From contig NZ_CACWPP010000018.1 of assembly GCF_902762735.1 (NCBI RefSeq), positions 1-54,038 on the forward strand: DNA of 54,038 nt. The letters are read 5' to 3'. The DNA comes from an uncultured Ruminococcus sp. GTDB taxonomy: Bacteria > Bacillota > Clostridia > Oscillospirales > Ruminococcaceae. Under the pieces are notes generated by a model. The model searched no databases. It was given only the letters and a program-made list of their open reading frames with translations, and was not told the DNA's origin. Shown here one piece after another: positions 10,215 to 20,000 of the stretch; the first letter of the stretch is position 1, and every line of letters begins with the position of its first letter. The translations under genes and the position numbers were made by a program.

Positions 10215-11750
10215 ATGTTGAACGAATTGAAACTCACGACCGATACAGTCTGCGTGACGGAAAAACTGCTGGATACCACTGAGGAACTCCCGCTGGAAAG
10301 GGACTTTGTACTGCCCGATTATTTCCCCGATGTTTTCCGCATACTGAGGTGTACAGTCGAACCGCGTCTGACTGCCCAGACAGTCACCGCCGATAAGCTG
10401 ACTTTTGAACTTACAGCCGTTATCCGCGTGCTTTACCTGACTGAGGGCAGCCGCCGCATCAACTGCGCCGAACAGGACGTTGAACTATCCCGCACAGTCG
10501 AACTATCAGCCGACTGCCCCGCCCCCGAAGTCAGCATCGAACTCACCGCAAGAGGTGTCAGCTGCCGCGCTAAAGGCAGCCGCCGCATAGCAGTCCGCGG
10601 AACTGTCTGTGCGGCACTGAAAGTCTGCTGTACCCGCGAAAAAACAGTGCTGACAGGCGGCGCAGGCTGCGGCATTCAGCTGAGAAAACAGACCGTCACC
10701 TGCCCCGTCAGACGGCTTACCGCTTCAAAGCGCATAACCGTTATCCAGCAAACATCTCTGCCCGAAGATAAACCCGCAGTAGGCACTGTGCTGAGAACAG
10801 GCTGTGTCATCTCCCGCAGTGAGTGCAGAACTGTGGCGGGCAAACTTGCTGTCAAGGGCGAAGCCGAACTGGAAGTGCTTTACGCCTGCATCGACAAAAC
10901 AGGCGAGGACTGTGTCCAAACACTGAAATTCACCCTGCCTTTCAGCCAGATAATCGACATGGAGGGCGTTGATGACAGCTTCAGGGTCAGCGCTGAGGTC
11001 ACGCCTGCGGGGTGCAGCCTTATGGCAGGCAGCGGCGAGGAAAAGACAGCCGAATGGGAACTGACGCTGAATGTGTTCTGCACCGCCGAAAAAACAGGTA
11101 CTTCTGTCTATGTGACCGATGCTTTCTCCACCGAATACGAGTGCTTCCCCGATGACATAGCCGAGATACCCGCAGGTCAGGCAGACAGCAACACCCTTTC
11201 AGCCAACGCCGAATGCGCCCTTACAGCACCCGACGGTACAGTGGGAATGGTCTGCGACTGTTCAGCCGAATGCGGCAGACCCACCATCAGAAAAGAGGAC
11301 GGCAAATACCTGCTGACAGGCAGTGTGACCTGCGCAGTCATGGGCGAGGGCAGTGAGGGCGGCATCTTCTGCACTGAGGGTCAGTGCGCCTACGAAGCCG
11401 AACTCCCCGCCGCCGACAGCAGTGTGCTGACCGAAGCGAACGCCGCAGTCACAGGCTGTTCCTACTATCTCGGCGAGGGCGGAAGCATTCGCGTGCGTGC
11501 AGATGTTCGCATCTGCTGTAAAACCGTCAGCGGCGGTAATGTGAAGCTGGTCAGCAGTATAAAAATGGACGAAGAAAAGCCCGCCTGCCGCGACAACAGC
11601 TGTGCAATAAGGCTGTGCCGCTGCATCGGCGGCGAGGACATATGGGACATAGCCAAACGCACCCGCACCTCAGTCGAAGCCATCTTAGAGGACAACGAAC
11701 TTGACAGCGACACCACCCCCGCAGGAATGATAGTGATTCGCAATGTTTAA
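10215..11750 (+). CDS. sipL: SipL-like spore morphogenesis protein (DUF3794/SPOCS + LysM)
   Basis: 511 residues. The N terminus (LPLERDFVLPDYFPDVFRILR) is the hallmark of DUF3794/SPOCS proteins. Repeated beta domains follow, two with paired Cys-rich strands, and the last ~48 residues are a LysM domain (EDIWDIAKRTRTSVEAILEDNEL..GMIVIRNV). In Clostridioides difficile, SipL has this plan and binds SpoIVA at the forespore surface through its LysM domain. Here spoIVA is the next gene on the same strand, which fits that partnership. AGGAGG lies eight bases before the ATG at 10215; longer upstream ATG options run through the B1 element and are rejected. The stop codon starts a heptamer tract. Cys content is unusually high. 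Confidence 0.88.
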   Translation: MLNELKLTTDTVCVTEKLLDTTEELPLERDFVLPDYFPDVFRILRCTVEPRLTAQTVTADKLTFELTAVIRVLYLTEGSRRINCAEQDVELSRTVELSADCPAPEVSIELTARGVSCRAKGSRRIAVRGTVCAALKVCCTREKTVLTGGAGCGIQLRKQTVTCPVRRLTASKRITVIQQTSLPEDKPAVGTVLRTGCVISRSECRTVAGKLAVKGEAELEVLYACIDKTGEDCVQTLKFTLPFSQIIDMEGVDDSFRVSAEVTPAGCSLMAGSGEEKTAEWELTLNVFCTAEKTGTSVYVTDAFSTEYECFPDDIAEIPAGQADSNTLSANAECALTAPDGTVGMVCDCSAECGRPTIRKEDGKYLLTGSVTCAVMGEGSEGGIFCTEGQCAYEAELPAADSSVLTEANAAVTGCSYYLGEGGSIRVRADVRICCKTVSGGNVKLVSSIKMDEEKPACRDNSCAIRLCRCIGGEDIWDIAKRTRTSVEAILEDNELDSDTTPAGMIVIRNV

Positions 11751-11780
11751 TTCATAATTCATAATTCATAATTCATAATT
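11748..11780. repeat. (TCATAAT)n heptamer tract at the sipL stop codon
   Basis: The TAA stop (11748-11750) is the first triplet of the tract, which ends AATTATTGACATGG. This is the same orientation relative to the gene as the other tracts. Confidence 0.85.
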
Positions 11781-11789
11781 ATTGACATG

Positions 11790-12478
11790 GACGAAAGTTC
11801 CGCGATTTAATGTAGGGCGGGGGCGTATGCGACTGCGTCGGCATAACTCCCGCCGTTTTGACCCGCAACCACAAGCAAAAACAACAAACAAAAACAACAT
11901 ACCCACGCAAAGCAAAGAGGGCATAACAAAGTTCAGCCCCATGCCAAAGAGCGCAACATCAGCAAAGCTGATGTTTGGAGTATTGGGGTAATGTTGACTG
12001 CGTCGAACGTGGTCAGCCCCCATTAAAATATGGCGAAAGTTCCGCGATTTAATGTAGGGCGGGGGCTTGCTCCCGCCGTTTTGACCCGCAGCCACAAGCA
12101 AAAACAACAAACAAAAACAACATACCCACGCAAAGCAAGGAGGGCATAACAAAGCTCTGCCCCCATTTAAAATAGGGCGAAAAATCGGCAAAATAAAAGG
12201 TGGGGGCAAGCCCCCACCCTACACCGATGTTTTCAAAAATAATCATTTCGCCCGCAACGACAATTCAAAATAACAAGCAAAACAACAACATACCCACGCA
12301 AAGCAAAGAGGGCATAACAAAGCTCTGCCCATGCCAAAGAGCGACCCGCGCCCCGTTATCGCGAGAGTGAACAAAACGACCCGTAGGGGCGTTTTGCGAA
12401 CGAAGCGATAACCCTCCGGGCGCGGCGGAGCGTGGGGGCATGGGGGCGAGTCAGCCCCCATTCAAGATAGGTGATTTT
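11790..12478. repeat. Family D repeat block before spoIVA
   Basis: No gene. A ~150-bp unit recurs at about 11790-11940 and 12030-12175, with a degenerate third copy at 12240-12330. Each copy has GTAGGGCGGGGG...CCCGCCGTTTTGACCCGC (absent from copy 3), a CAA-rich stretch, ACATACCCACGCAAAGCAA, GAGGGCATAACAAAG and a closing CAGCCCCCATT. A GC hairpin (GGTGGGGGCAAGCCCCCACC, 12200-12219) lies between copies. The closing CAGCCCCCATTCAAGATAGG at 12455-12475 runs straight into the spoIVA ribosome site. Short GC-rich relatives occur near 14037 and 44278. Confidence 0.7.
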
Positions 12479-13951
12479 ATGAGTGATATTTATGGTGAGA
12501 TAGCCCGTAGGACGGGCGGAGATATTTACATCGGTGTGGCAGGTCCTGTGCGCACAGGTAAATCAACGTTTATAAAGAGGTTCATGGAACAGCTGGTGAT
12601 ACCAAATATCGGCAGTGAGTACAGGCGCGAACGTGCGCAGGACGAACTCCCGCAGTCGGCAGGCGGCAGGACGATAATGACCACCGAACCGAAATTCATA
12701 CCCGAAGAAGCCGTCAGCATAACGCTGGACGGCGGCGCACAGTTCTCGGTAAGGCTGATAGACTGTGTGGGGTATATAATACCGTCAGCACAGGGGTATA
12801 TAGAGGAGGAAGCCCCCCGCATGGTGATGACCCCCTGGTTCGACAGCGAGATACCGTTCAATATGGCGGCGGAAGTCGGTACAAGAAAGGTCATAACCGA
12901 GCATTCGACGATAGGGCTGGTGATAACCACAGACGGTTCTTTTACAGACCTGCCTCGCGATGAGTACGAGGAAGCGGAAGAAAGGGTCATAAACGAGCTG
13001 AAAGCCATTGATAAGCCGTTTGTGGTGCTTCTGAACACGGCTGAACCCAGATCTCCCCGCACTAAGGAGATGTGCGCCGCGCTGACCGAAAAATACGGCA
13101 CTGAGGTAATGCCCGTAAACTGCCTTGAACTGGACGAAGAGGACATCAAGGGCATCATGGCGAATGTGCTGTACTCTTTCCCCGTGAGGGAGATAGGCAT
13201 AGCCATGCCCGAATGGGTCAATACGCTGGGCAAGGGTCACTGGCTGAAAGAATCGGTGTTCAGCCACATACGCGAAGCCGCAGAGGGCGTGCAGACCCTG
13301 CGGCAGATAGCGGGCTGTGCCGAAGTGATAGGCGCATGCGAGTATGTGGAAAGGTGTACCGTGAGGAACATCGACGCGGGAAACGGTTCTGCGGTGATAG
13401 AAGCACAGCTTTACAGCGAGCTTTTCTACCGTGTGATAGGCGAAGCGACAGGTCTTGAGATAAAGGGCGAGAACGATCTTATGCCGCGTATACTGGAACT
13501 TGTGGAGATACGCCGAAAGTTCACCAAATACCGCGATGCCATCGCGCAGATGGAAAGCACGGGCTACGGCATAGTGATGCCCGAACTTTCGGAACTGAGT
13601 CTGGAAGAACCCGAGATAATCAGGCAGGGCGGCAAATACGGCATACGCCTTAAAGCACAAGCGCCCGCCATACATCTTGTCAGAACAGAGATAAACACCG
13701 AAGTCGCGCCCATAGTCGGAAGTGAAAAGCAGTCGGAAGAACTGGTGATGTATATGATGAGCGATTTCGAGAACAGTCCCGACAAGATATGGGAGTCCAA
13801 CATTTTCGGCAAATCCCTGCACGAACTTGTCAGCGAGGGGCTTTACACCAAGCTGTCAAAGCTGCCCGACGATGCCCGCATGCGCCTGAAAGAGACCATC
13901 GAGCGCATGATAAACGAGGGCTGTTCGGGGCTGATATGCCTTATCCTGTGA
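12479..13951 (+). CDS. spoIVA: stage IV sporulation protein A (spore coat ATPase)
   Basis: 490 residues, against 492 for Bacillus subtilis SpoIVA, and colinear with it. It is the ATP-driven polymer that forms the basement layer of the spore coat on the outer forespore membrane. The N-terminal GTPase-like domain has Walker A GPVRTGKST (22-30), the GRTIMTTEPKFIPEEAV switch region and LIDCVGY. The C terminus (residues ~400-490) carries the conserved SDFENSPDKIWESNIFGKSL and ends GCSGLICLIL, the membrane-anchoring tail. AGGTG precedes the ATG at 12479. Its partner sipL is directly upstream. Its presence argues that this lineage can sporulate or did recently. Confidence 0.97.
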   Translation: MSDIYGEIARRTGGDIYIGVAGPVRTGKSTFIKRFMEQLVIPNIGSEYRRERAQDELPQSAGGRTIMTTEPKFIPEEAVSITLDGGAQFSVRLIDCVGYIIPSAQGYIEEEAPRMVMTPWFDSEIPFNMAAEVGTRKVITEHSTIGLVITTDGSFTDLPRDEYEEAEERVINELKAIDKPFVVLLNTAEPRSPRTKEMCAALTEKYGTEVMPVNCLELDEEDIKGIMANVLYSFPVREIGIAMPEWVNTLGKGHWLKESVFSHIREAAEGVQTLRQIAGCAEVIGACEYVERCTVRNIDAGNGSAVIEAQLYSELFYRVIGEATGLEIKGENDLMPRILELVEIRRKFTKYRDAIAQMESTGYGIVMPELSELSLEEPEIIRQGGKYGIRLKAQAPAIHLVRTEINTEVAPIVGSEKQSEELVMYMMSDFENSPDKIWESNIFGKSLHELVSEGLYTKLSKLPDDARMRLKETIERMINEGCSGLICLIL

Positions 13952-14036
13952 TGGCTGAAAGCAGTTATCTGCATTTTAAATACTGCCGCATTCGGGCGGG
14001 GGATAACTCTCCGCCCCCATGCGCAGAAGAATATGT

Positions 14037-14062
14037 ACGGCGGGGGTCGCCCGCCGTTTTTC
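14037..14062 (+). terminator. terminator after spoIVA
   Basis: ACGGCGGG (14037-14044), five-base loop, CCCGCCGT (14050-14057), then a short T run. Confidence 0.6.
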
Positions 14063-14078
14063 TGACTTGCCGCTAAGT

Positions 14079-14204
14079 TCAGCTGCAGCCGCAGCCGTTG
14101 TTGCAGCCACAGCCGCAGTTGTTGCCGCCGCAGCAGCCGCAGCCTGCCATGCCGATGATGAGGATGAGAATGATTATCCACCAGTAGTTTGATCCGAAGT
14201 TCAT
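14079..14204 (-). CDS. 41-residue Cys/Gly-rich membrane peptide, candidate spore protein
   Basis: A small ORF. AAAGGAGAAAATACT precedes ATG at 14204 and the frame closes at TGA 14079-14081. The protein starts MNFGSNYWW, has a membrane stretch (IIILILIIGMAG) and ends in a tail of Gly-Cys and Asn repeats (10 Cys in the last 20 residues). Such hydrophobic-then-GC-rich peptides resemble small spore-coat or YjcZ-like proteins; that likeness is by pattern only. It lies convergent to spoIVA, which supports a sporulation link. A tail this rich in Cys could bind metal or cross-link. A possible sigma-K promoter lies 50 bases upstream. Confidence 0.7.
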   Translation of the reverse strand: MNFGSNYWWIIILILIIGMAGCGCCGGNNCGCGCNNGCGCS

Positions 14205-14254
14205 AGTATTTTCTCCTTTTGGGTCTTATTTAAGGCTTCGTGAGCCTTATGGTA

Positions 14255-14282
14255 TATATTATGTGCATCGTAAAAAAGTGTG
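14255..14282 (-). promoter_or_regulatory. possible sigma-K promoter of the Cys-rich peptide
   Basis: On the minus strand, CAC (14280-14282), 16 bases, then CATAATATA (14255-14263), fitting the late mother-cell pattern AC-N16-CATANNNTA. The pattern is short, so chance is possible. The rest of 14283-14548 has no convincing gene; GTGTGTCGGCGTGATAACCAC near 14422-14442 looks like a stray Family B end. Confidence 0.35.
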
Positions 14283-14548
14283 ACAGCGCGGCAGGAAGTT
14301 TTTTTGACTATCCGTTTGGCACACCGCCCAAAAGATACCTTTATAACGAGGAAAAAACTGAGTTGATGTTATCTTTTCCCCGCAGGCTGTATTCAGAGCC
14401 CGATATAACATCGCAGATCTTGGTGTGTCGGCGTGATAACCACATATTTTTTTGACTGATGCGCATGCATGTTCACAAGACATATTCGGCGCGGCGGCTG
14501 AATAGCTTTTGTATCACGGGCGATACTTTCATCGGAGGTGCTTTTGAT

Positions 14549-16825
14549 ATGGAAAGACAAACAGATATATACAAGCAGACTATCCGCAGTGCCGCAGGGC
14601 TGGCGGGGCAGATGGGGCACACCTATCTGGGTACGGAACATCTCCTGCTGGCGCTGACAGGGTGCGGCGGCGCGGCAGAAGCTGTTCTCTCACGGTACGG
14701 TGTGACTTATGAAAAAGTGTCTGATGAGATAGAAGAACTCATCGGCAGAGGTACGCCCTGCATGACAACTGAAAGTGCGCGTACACCCAACGTAAGGACT
14801 GTGCTTGATACGGCACAGCGGCTGGGCGGCATGAGCGTTGGCAGTGAGCATATCCTTGCGGGTCTGCTGAGATGCGATGACTGCTGTGCGTTGCAGATAC
14901 TGAAACGCCTGCATACAGATGTGCGCAGAATGTCGGCAGACTGCCTTTCGGGGACGCGCCGCGACCTCCGACCGCTGCCGCGCCTTAAAACACTGCCAAA
15001 GTTCGGCAGGGAACTGACCGACCCGACGGTCTGCCTTAGCTTTGACCCGCTGATAGGCAGGGACAGGGAACTTGAAAGGGTCATGGAGATCCTTTGCAGG
15101 CGCACCAAGAACGATCCCTGTCTTGTGGGCGAAGCGGGCGTTGGCAAGACAGCAGTAGTCGAGGGTCTGGCAGTGAAGATAGTTTCGGGCAGTGTACCCG
15201 CGCCGCTGGCTGACAGACGGATCTTCGCCCTTGACCTGACACTTCTGCTGGCAGGCGCAAAATATCGCGGCGACTTTGAAGAACGCCTGAAAGCCTGCCT
15301 TGACGAAGCCGAACAGACAGGCGGGTGCATACTGTTTATAGATGAGATACACAACATCATGGGCGCAGGCGCGGCTGAGGGTGCGATAGATGCGGCAAAT
15401 ATCCTGAAACCGGGTCTGGCGCGGGGGAAGATACAGGTCATCGGCGCGACAACTTTTGAGGAATACCGCCGCACCATCGAGCGGGACGCGGCTATGGACA
15501 GACGTTTCAGCAAAGTCGTGATAGAAGAACCCGACGAGGACAGCACGTTCGATATGCTGAGGGGGCTGAGGGGCAGGCTGGAGGAGTTTCATGGGGTCAG
15601 CATAAATGATGACGTTTGCAGGTATGCAGTCACCCTCAGCGGGCGCTATATGCGGCAGAAACATTTCCCCGACAAAGCCATCGACCTGCTTGATGAAGCA
15701 TGCAGTGCCCGCAAGCTGGCGGCAGGTAAGAAAGAGGGTCTTGACCGCGCATTTGAGCGCTATATCACAGGCAAAGCCGACAGGAGCGAATACCTCGATG
15801 CAGTGGCGAAAGCACGTCAGCTGACGGTGCTGGACCGTGCCACCCTCGAACAGGTGGCGGGCAGGTGTACAGGGCTGAAATGTGCGGCGGCAGACGATGA
15901 AGAGCGCAGACGGCTGACAGGTCTTGAAAAGCGGCTCAATGGCAAGGTCATAGGGCAGGAGAAGGCAGTGTCGGCAGTGGCGGGGGCTGTAAGGCGGCGC
16001 AGGCTGGGTCTCGGGCGCGGCAGGAGACCTGTGGGCAGTTTCGTATTTGCGGGCAGCGCAGGCGTTGGCAAGACCATGCTGGCGCGTGAACTTGCGGGTC
16101 AGCTTTACGGCGAGGACTGCCTTATCAGGCTGGATATGAGCGAGTATATGGAGCCGCACAGCGTATCGAAACTGCTTGGCGCACCTGCGGGCTATGTGGG
16201 CTGTGAGGACGGCGGCAGACTGATAGAGCTTATTCGCCGCAAGCCTGCTGGCGTACTGCTCTTTGACGAGATAGAGAAAGCCCACCGCGACATTTTCGGC
16301 ATACTTCTCCAGATGCTGGAAGAGGGGGTGGTGACTGACAGTCTCGGCAGACGTGCAGACCTCAGCGAAATGACCGTCATACTCACCACCAATGCTGGGG
16401 CGGCAGACTTAGCCGCACAGAAAACAGCAGGCTTCGGCGAGCGGGAGAAAAGTCTGCAAAGCGAGATGGAAAAAGCGGTGCGGCAGGTACTCGCACCCGA
16501 GCTTATCAGCCGCATCGACAAAGTGATAGTGTTTGAGCCGCTCTCGCGCGACAGCCTTCGCCTTATAGCCGAGCGGGAGTTTGAAAAACTGCGCGAAAGG
16601 GTGGGAAAAATGGGTCATATCCTTGCAGTATCGCCCGAATGTGCTGAATTTGCGGCTGACATGTGCTTTGAGGATAAAAGTTCGGCACGCGGTATAAGGC
16701 GCTTTGCCGAGCAGGAAGCTGAGGACATCGTGTGTGACAGCATTCTCGCAGGCTGCGGTCGGGAGATCAGCCTGTGCATAAGAAATAAGCGGCTGGCGGC
16801 AGAAGAGATGGTCAGACAGAAATAG
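14549..16825 (+). CDS. ClpC/ClpA-like AAA+ unfoldase
   Basis: 758 residues from the ATG at 14549, which has GGAGGTG eight bases upstream; 30 extra in-frame codons before it are not supported. There are two Clp-N repeats (TYLGTEHLLLALTG and MSVGSEHILAGLLR). AAA domain 1 has GEAGVGKT (~195-202) and LFIDEIHNIMGAG. AAA domain 2 has GSAGVGKT (~502-509), FDEIEKAHRDIF and RID. A loop with AGFGE near 645 matches the place and type of the ClpP-binding loop. The middle region is short with no Cys-rich UVR motif, unlike housekeeping ClpC, so this is a divergent paralogue. It probably feeds proteins to ClpP. Its place beside spoIVA and a spore-like peptide suggests, but does not show, a developmental role. 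Confidence 0.85.
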   Translation: MERQTDIYKQTIRSAAGLAGQMGHTYLGTEHLLLALTGCGGAAEAVLSRYGVTYEKVSDEIEELIGRGTPCMTTESARTPNVRTVLDTAQRLGGMSVGSEHILAGLLRCDDCCALQILKRLHTDVRRMSADCLSGTRRDLRPLPRLKTLPKFGRELTDPTVCLSFDPLIGRDRELERVMEILCRRTKNDPCLVGEAGVGKTAVVEGLAVKIVSGSVPAPLADRRIFALDLTLLLAGAKYRGDFEERLKACLDEAEQTGGCILFIDEIHNIMGAGAAEGAIDAANILKPGLARGKIQVIGATTFEEYRRTIERDAAMDRRFSKVVIEEPDEDSTFDMLRGLRGRLEEFHGVSINDDVCRYAVTLSGRYMRQKHFPDKAIDLLDEACSARKLAAGKKEGLDRAFERYITGKADRSEYLDAVAKARQLTVLDRATLEQVAGRCTGLKCAAADDEERRRLTGLEKRLNGKVIGQEKAVSAVAGAVRRRRLGLGRGRRPVGSFVFAGSAGVGKTMLARELAGQLYGEDCLIRLDMSEYMEPHSVSKLLGAPAGYVGCEDGGRLIELIRRKPAGVLLFDEIEKAHRDIFGILLQMLEEGVVTDSLGRRADLSEMTVILTTNAGAADLAAQKTAGFGEREKSLQSEMEKAVRQVLAPELISRIDKVIVFEPLSRDSLRLIAEREFEKLRERVGKMGHILAVSPECAEFAADMCFEDKSSARGIRRFAEQEAEDIVCDSILAGCGREISLCIRNKRLAAEEMVRQK

Positions 16826-16942
16826 CCCGCCTTACAGCAGGGAAGTCTTTAGCGGGGGCTGTCAGGAAAAAACGGAGCGTTATGATATTGTGAATTAATG
16901 CGGGACGCAAAATAATTATAATGAAGTTTTTGCAATTACGTC

Positions 16943-16971
16943 TTGCAATTTGGCAGAAAATATGGTATGAT
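16943..16971 (+). promoter_or_regulatory. sigma-A promoter of carB
   Basis: TTGCAA (16943-16948), 17-base spacer, TATGAT (16966-16971), about 60 bases before the carB start. No PyrR-type attenuator hairpin is evident in the short leader. Confidence 0.75.
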
Positions 16972-17032
16972 ATACGTTAAGGGATTTTTTTAGAAATTTT
17001 ACGCACAGCTGTGCGGGATAGGAGATTCTAGT

Positions 17033-20000
17033 ATGCCAAAGAAACAGGACATCAACAAGATAATGATAATCGGTTCGGGCCCTATAATCATCGGTCAGGC
17101 GTGTGAGTTCGACTACTCGGGCACTCAGGCTTGCAAGGCGCTGAGAAACCTGGGTTATGAGATAGTACTCGTAAACTCGAACCCCGCTACCATAATGACA
17201 GACCCCGATGTGGCTGATATAACCTATATCGAGCCGCTGAACCTTGACAGGCTCACCCAGATAATCGAAAAGGAGCGCCCCGATGCTCTGCTGCCCAATC
17301 TCGGCGGTCAGTCGGGTCTTAACCTCTGCTCTGAGCTTGACAAGGCAGGCGTGCTGAAAAAGTACGGCGTGCAGGTCATCGGCGTTCAGGTAGATGCCAT
17401 CGAGCGCGGCGAGGACAGGATAGAGTTCAAGAACGCCATGAAAGAGCTGGGCATCAGCATGCCGAAGAGCCAGGTTGCTTACTCGGTAGATGAAGCTGTA
17501 AAGATCGCGGAAGAGCTGAAATATCCTGTCGTTCTCAGACCTGCCTATACTATGGGCGGCGCAGGCGGCGGCATGGTATATAATGTTGACGAGCTGAAAG
17601 TGGTCTGCGCAAGAGGCTTGCAGGCTTCGCTGGTAGGTCAGGTACTTGTTGAAGAGTGCATCTTCGGCTGGGAAGAGCTGGAGCTGGAAGTTGTAAGAGA
17701 TGCTAATAACAACAAGATAACTGTCTGCTTCATCGAGAATATCGACCCCATCGGCGTTCACACAGGTGACTCCTTCTGTTCCGCACCGATGCTGACTATC
17801 CCCGAAGATGTTCAGAAAGAACTCCAGGAGATGTCTTACAGGATAATCGAATCCATCGAAGTTATCGGCGGCTGTAACTGCCAGTTCGCAAGAAACCCCG
17901 AGGACGGCAGGATAGTCGTTATCGAGATAAACCCCAGAACTTCACGTTCTTCTGCACTGGCTTCAAAGGCAACAGGCTTCCCGATAGCACTGGTATCTGC
18001 TATGCTGGCATGCGGTCTTACACTTGATGAGATACCCTGTGGCAAGTACGGCACACTTGATAAGTATGTTCCCGACGGCGACTATGTAGTTATAAAATTT
18101 GCAAGATGGGCTTTTGAAAAATTCAAGGGCGCTGAGGATAAGCTGGGCACACAGATGCGCGCTGTCGGTGAGGTAATGAGCATCGGCAAGACCTACAAGG
18201 AGGCTTTCCAGAAAGCTATCAGAAGCCTTGAAACAGGCAGATACGGTCTCGGCTTTGCAAAGAATTTCCATGACCTCAGCAAGGAAGAGCTGCTGGACAA
18301 GCTGCGTTTCCCCACCAGCGAAAGACAGTTCGTTATCTACGAGGCTCTGCGCAAGGGCGCTACCATCGAGGAGATACACGAGCTGACCAAGATAAAGCAC
18401 TGGTTCTTAGAGCAGATGAAGGAACTGGTGGACGAGGAAGAGGCTCTGCTGGCTAAGAAGGGCGCTGTTCCCGAGAAGGACGTGCTGAAACAGGCTAAGC
18501 TGGACGGTTTCTCCGACAGATACCTGTCATCTCTGCTGGAAGTTACCGAAGAGGAGATAAGAAATGCCCGCATCGGCTTCGGCATCAAGGAAGCGTGGGA
18601 GGGCGTTCACGTAAGCGGTACAGAGAATGCGGCTTACTATTACAGCACTTACCACCTCGATGAGGACAACAGCCCCGTCAATACCGACAAGCCCAAGATA
18701 ATGATACTGGGCGGCGGTCCTAACCGTATCGGTCAGGGTATCGAGTTTGACTACTGCTGCGTTCATGCGGCACTGGCTCTCAAAAAGCTGGGCTTTGAGT
18801 CGATAATCGTAAACTGCAACCCCGAAACTGTTTCTACCGACTACGATACTTCCGATAAGCTGTATTTCGAGCCTCTGACGCTGGAAGATGTTCTGTCTAT
18901 CCACGAGAAGGAGAAGCCTGTGGGCGTTATCGCACAGTTCGGCGGTCAGACTCCTCTGAACCTGGCTAACGACCTGAAGAAGTACGGCGTAAATATACTG
19001 GGTACTACTCCCGAAACTATCGACCTCGCTGAGGACAGAGACCACTTCCGCGCTATGATGGACAAGCTGGGCATACCGATGCCTGAGGCAGGCATGGCTG
19101 TCAATGTTGATGAAGCCCTCGCTATCGCCAACAAGATAGGCTATCCCGTAATGGTAAGACCTTCCTACGTTCTGGGCGGACGCGGCATGGAGATAGTTCA
19201 CGATGATGAGATGATGAAAGTGTACATGTCTGCTGCGGTAGGCGTTACACCTGACAGACCTATACTGATAGACAGATTTCTCAACCACGCTACCGAGTGC
19301 GAGGCTGACGCTATCTCCGACGGCGAGCATTGTTTCGTTCCCGCTGTTATGGAGCATATCGAGCTTGCGGGCGTTCATTCGGGCGACTCTGCCTGCATAT
19401 TGCCTTCCAAGAACCTCAGCCCCGAGATAGTTGCTACCATCAAGGAATATACCAAGAAGATAGCTGTCGAGATGAATGTCAAGGGTCTGATGAACATGCA
19501 GTACGCTATTGAGGGCGACACTGTTTACGTGCTGGAGGCTAACCCCCGCGCATCGAGAACAGTTCCGCTGGTATCTAAGGTATGCTCGATAAACATGGTA
19601 AAGATAGCTACCGAGATAATTACCGCTCCTCTGACAGGCAATCCTTCGCCGGTACCTTCCCTTAAGGATAAGAAGATAGGTCACTACGGCGTTAAGGAAG
19701 CTGTGTTCCCGTTCAACATGTTCCCCGAAGTTGACCCCGTTCTCGGACCTGAGATGAGATCCACAGGCGAAGTTCTGGGCATCTCCCCCAGCTTCGGTGA
19801 GGCTTACTATAAGGCTCAGGAAGCTACCCAGACCAGACTGCCCAGCGAGGGCACTGTCCTGCTGAGCGTTTGCGACCGTGATAAGCCCGAACTGGAAGAG
19901 ATAGCTAGGGCATTCAACGAGCTGGGCTTCCGTATACTGGCAACAGGCAAGAGCTATGAGCTGATAAAGAACGCAGGCATTCCCGCCGAGAAGATATTCA

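Noticed and set aside
11766-12461. open frames across the Family D repeat block
   Set aside because: They arise from repeated DNA, contain Cys/Phe-rich low-complexity sequence repeated between frames and lack ribosome sites.
14240-14455. 71-residue open frame starting at GTG after the Cys-rich peptide
   Set aside because: No ribosome site, and its 3' end is a stray Family B end; not conserved in pattern with anything known.
14690-16285. 531-residue open frame antisense to the ClpC-like gene
   Set aside because: Mirror of a real gene in GC-rich codons; residue content is His/Cys/Pro-rich and low in motifs.
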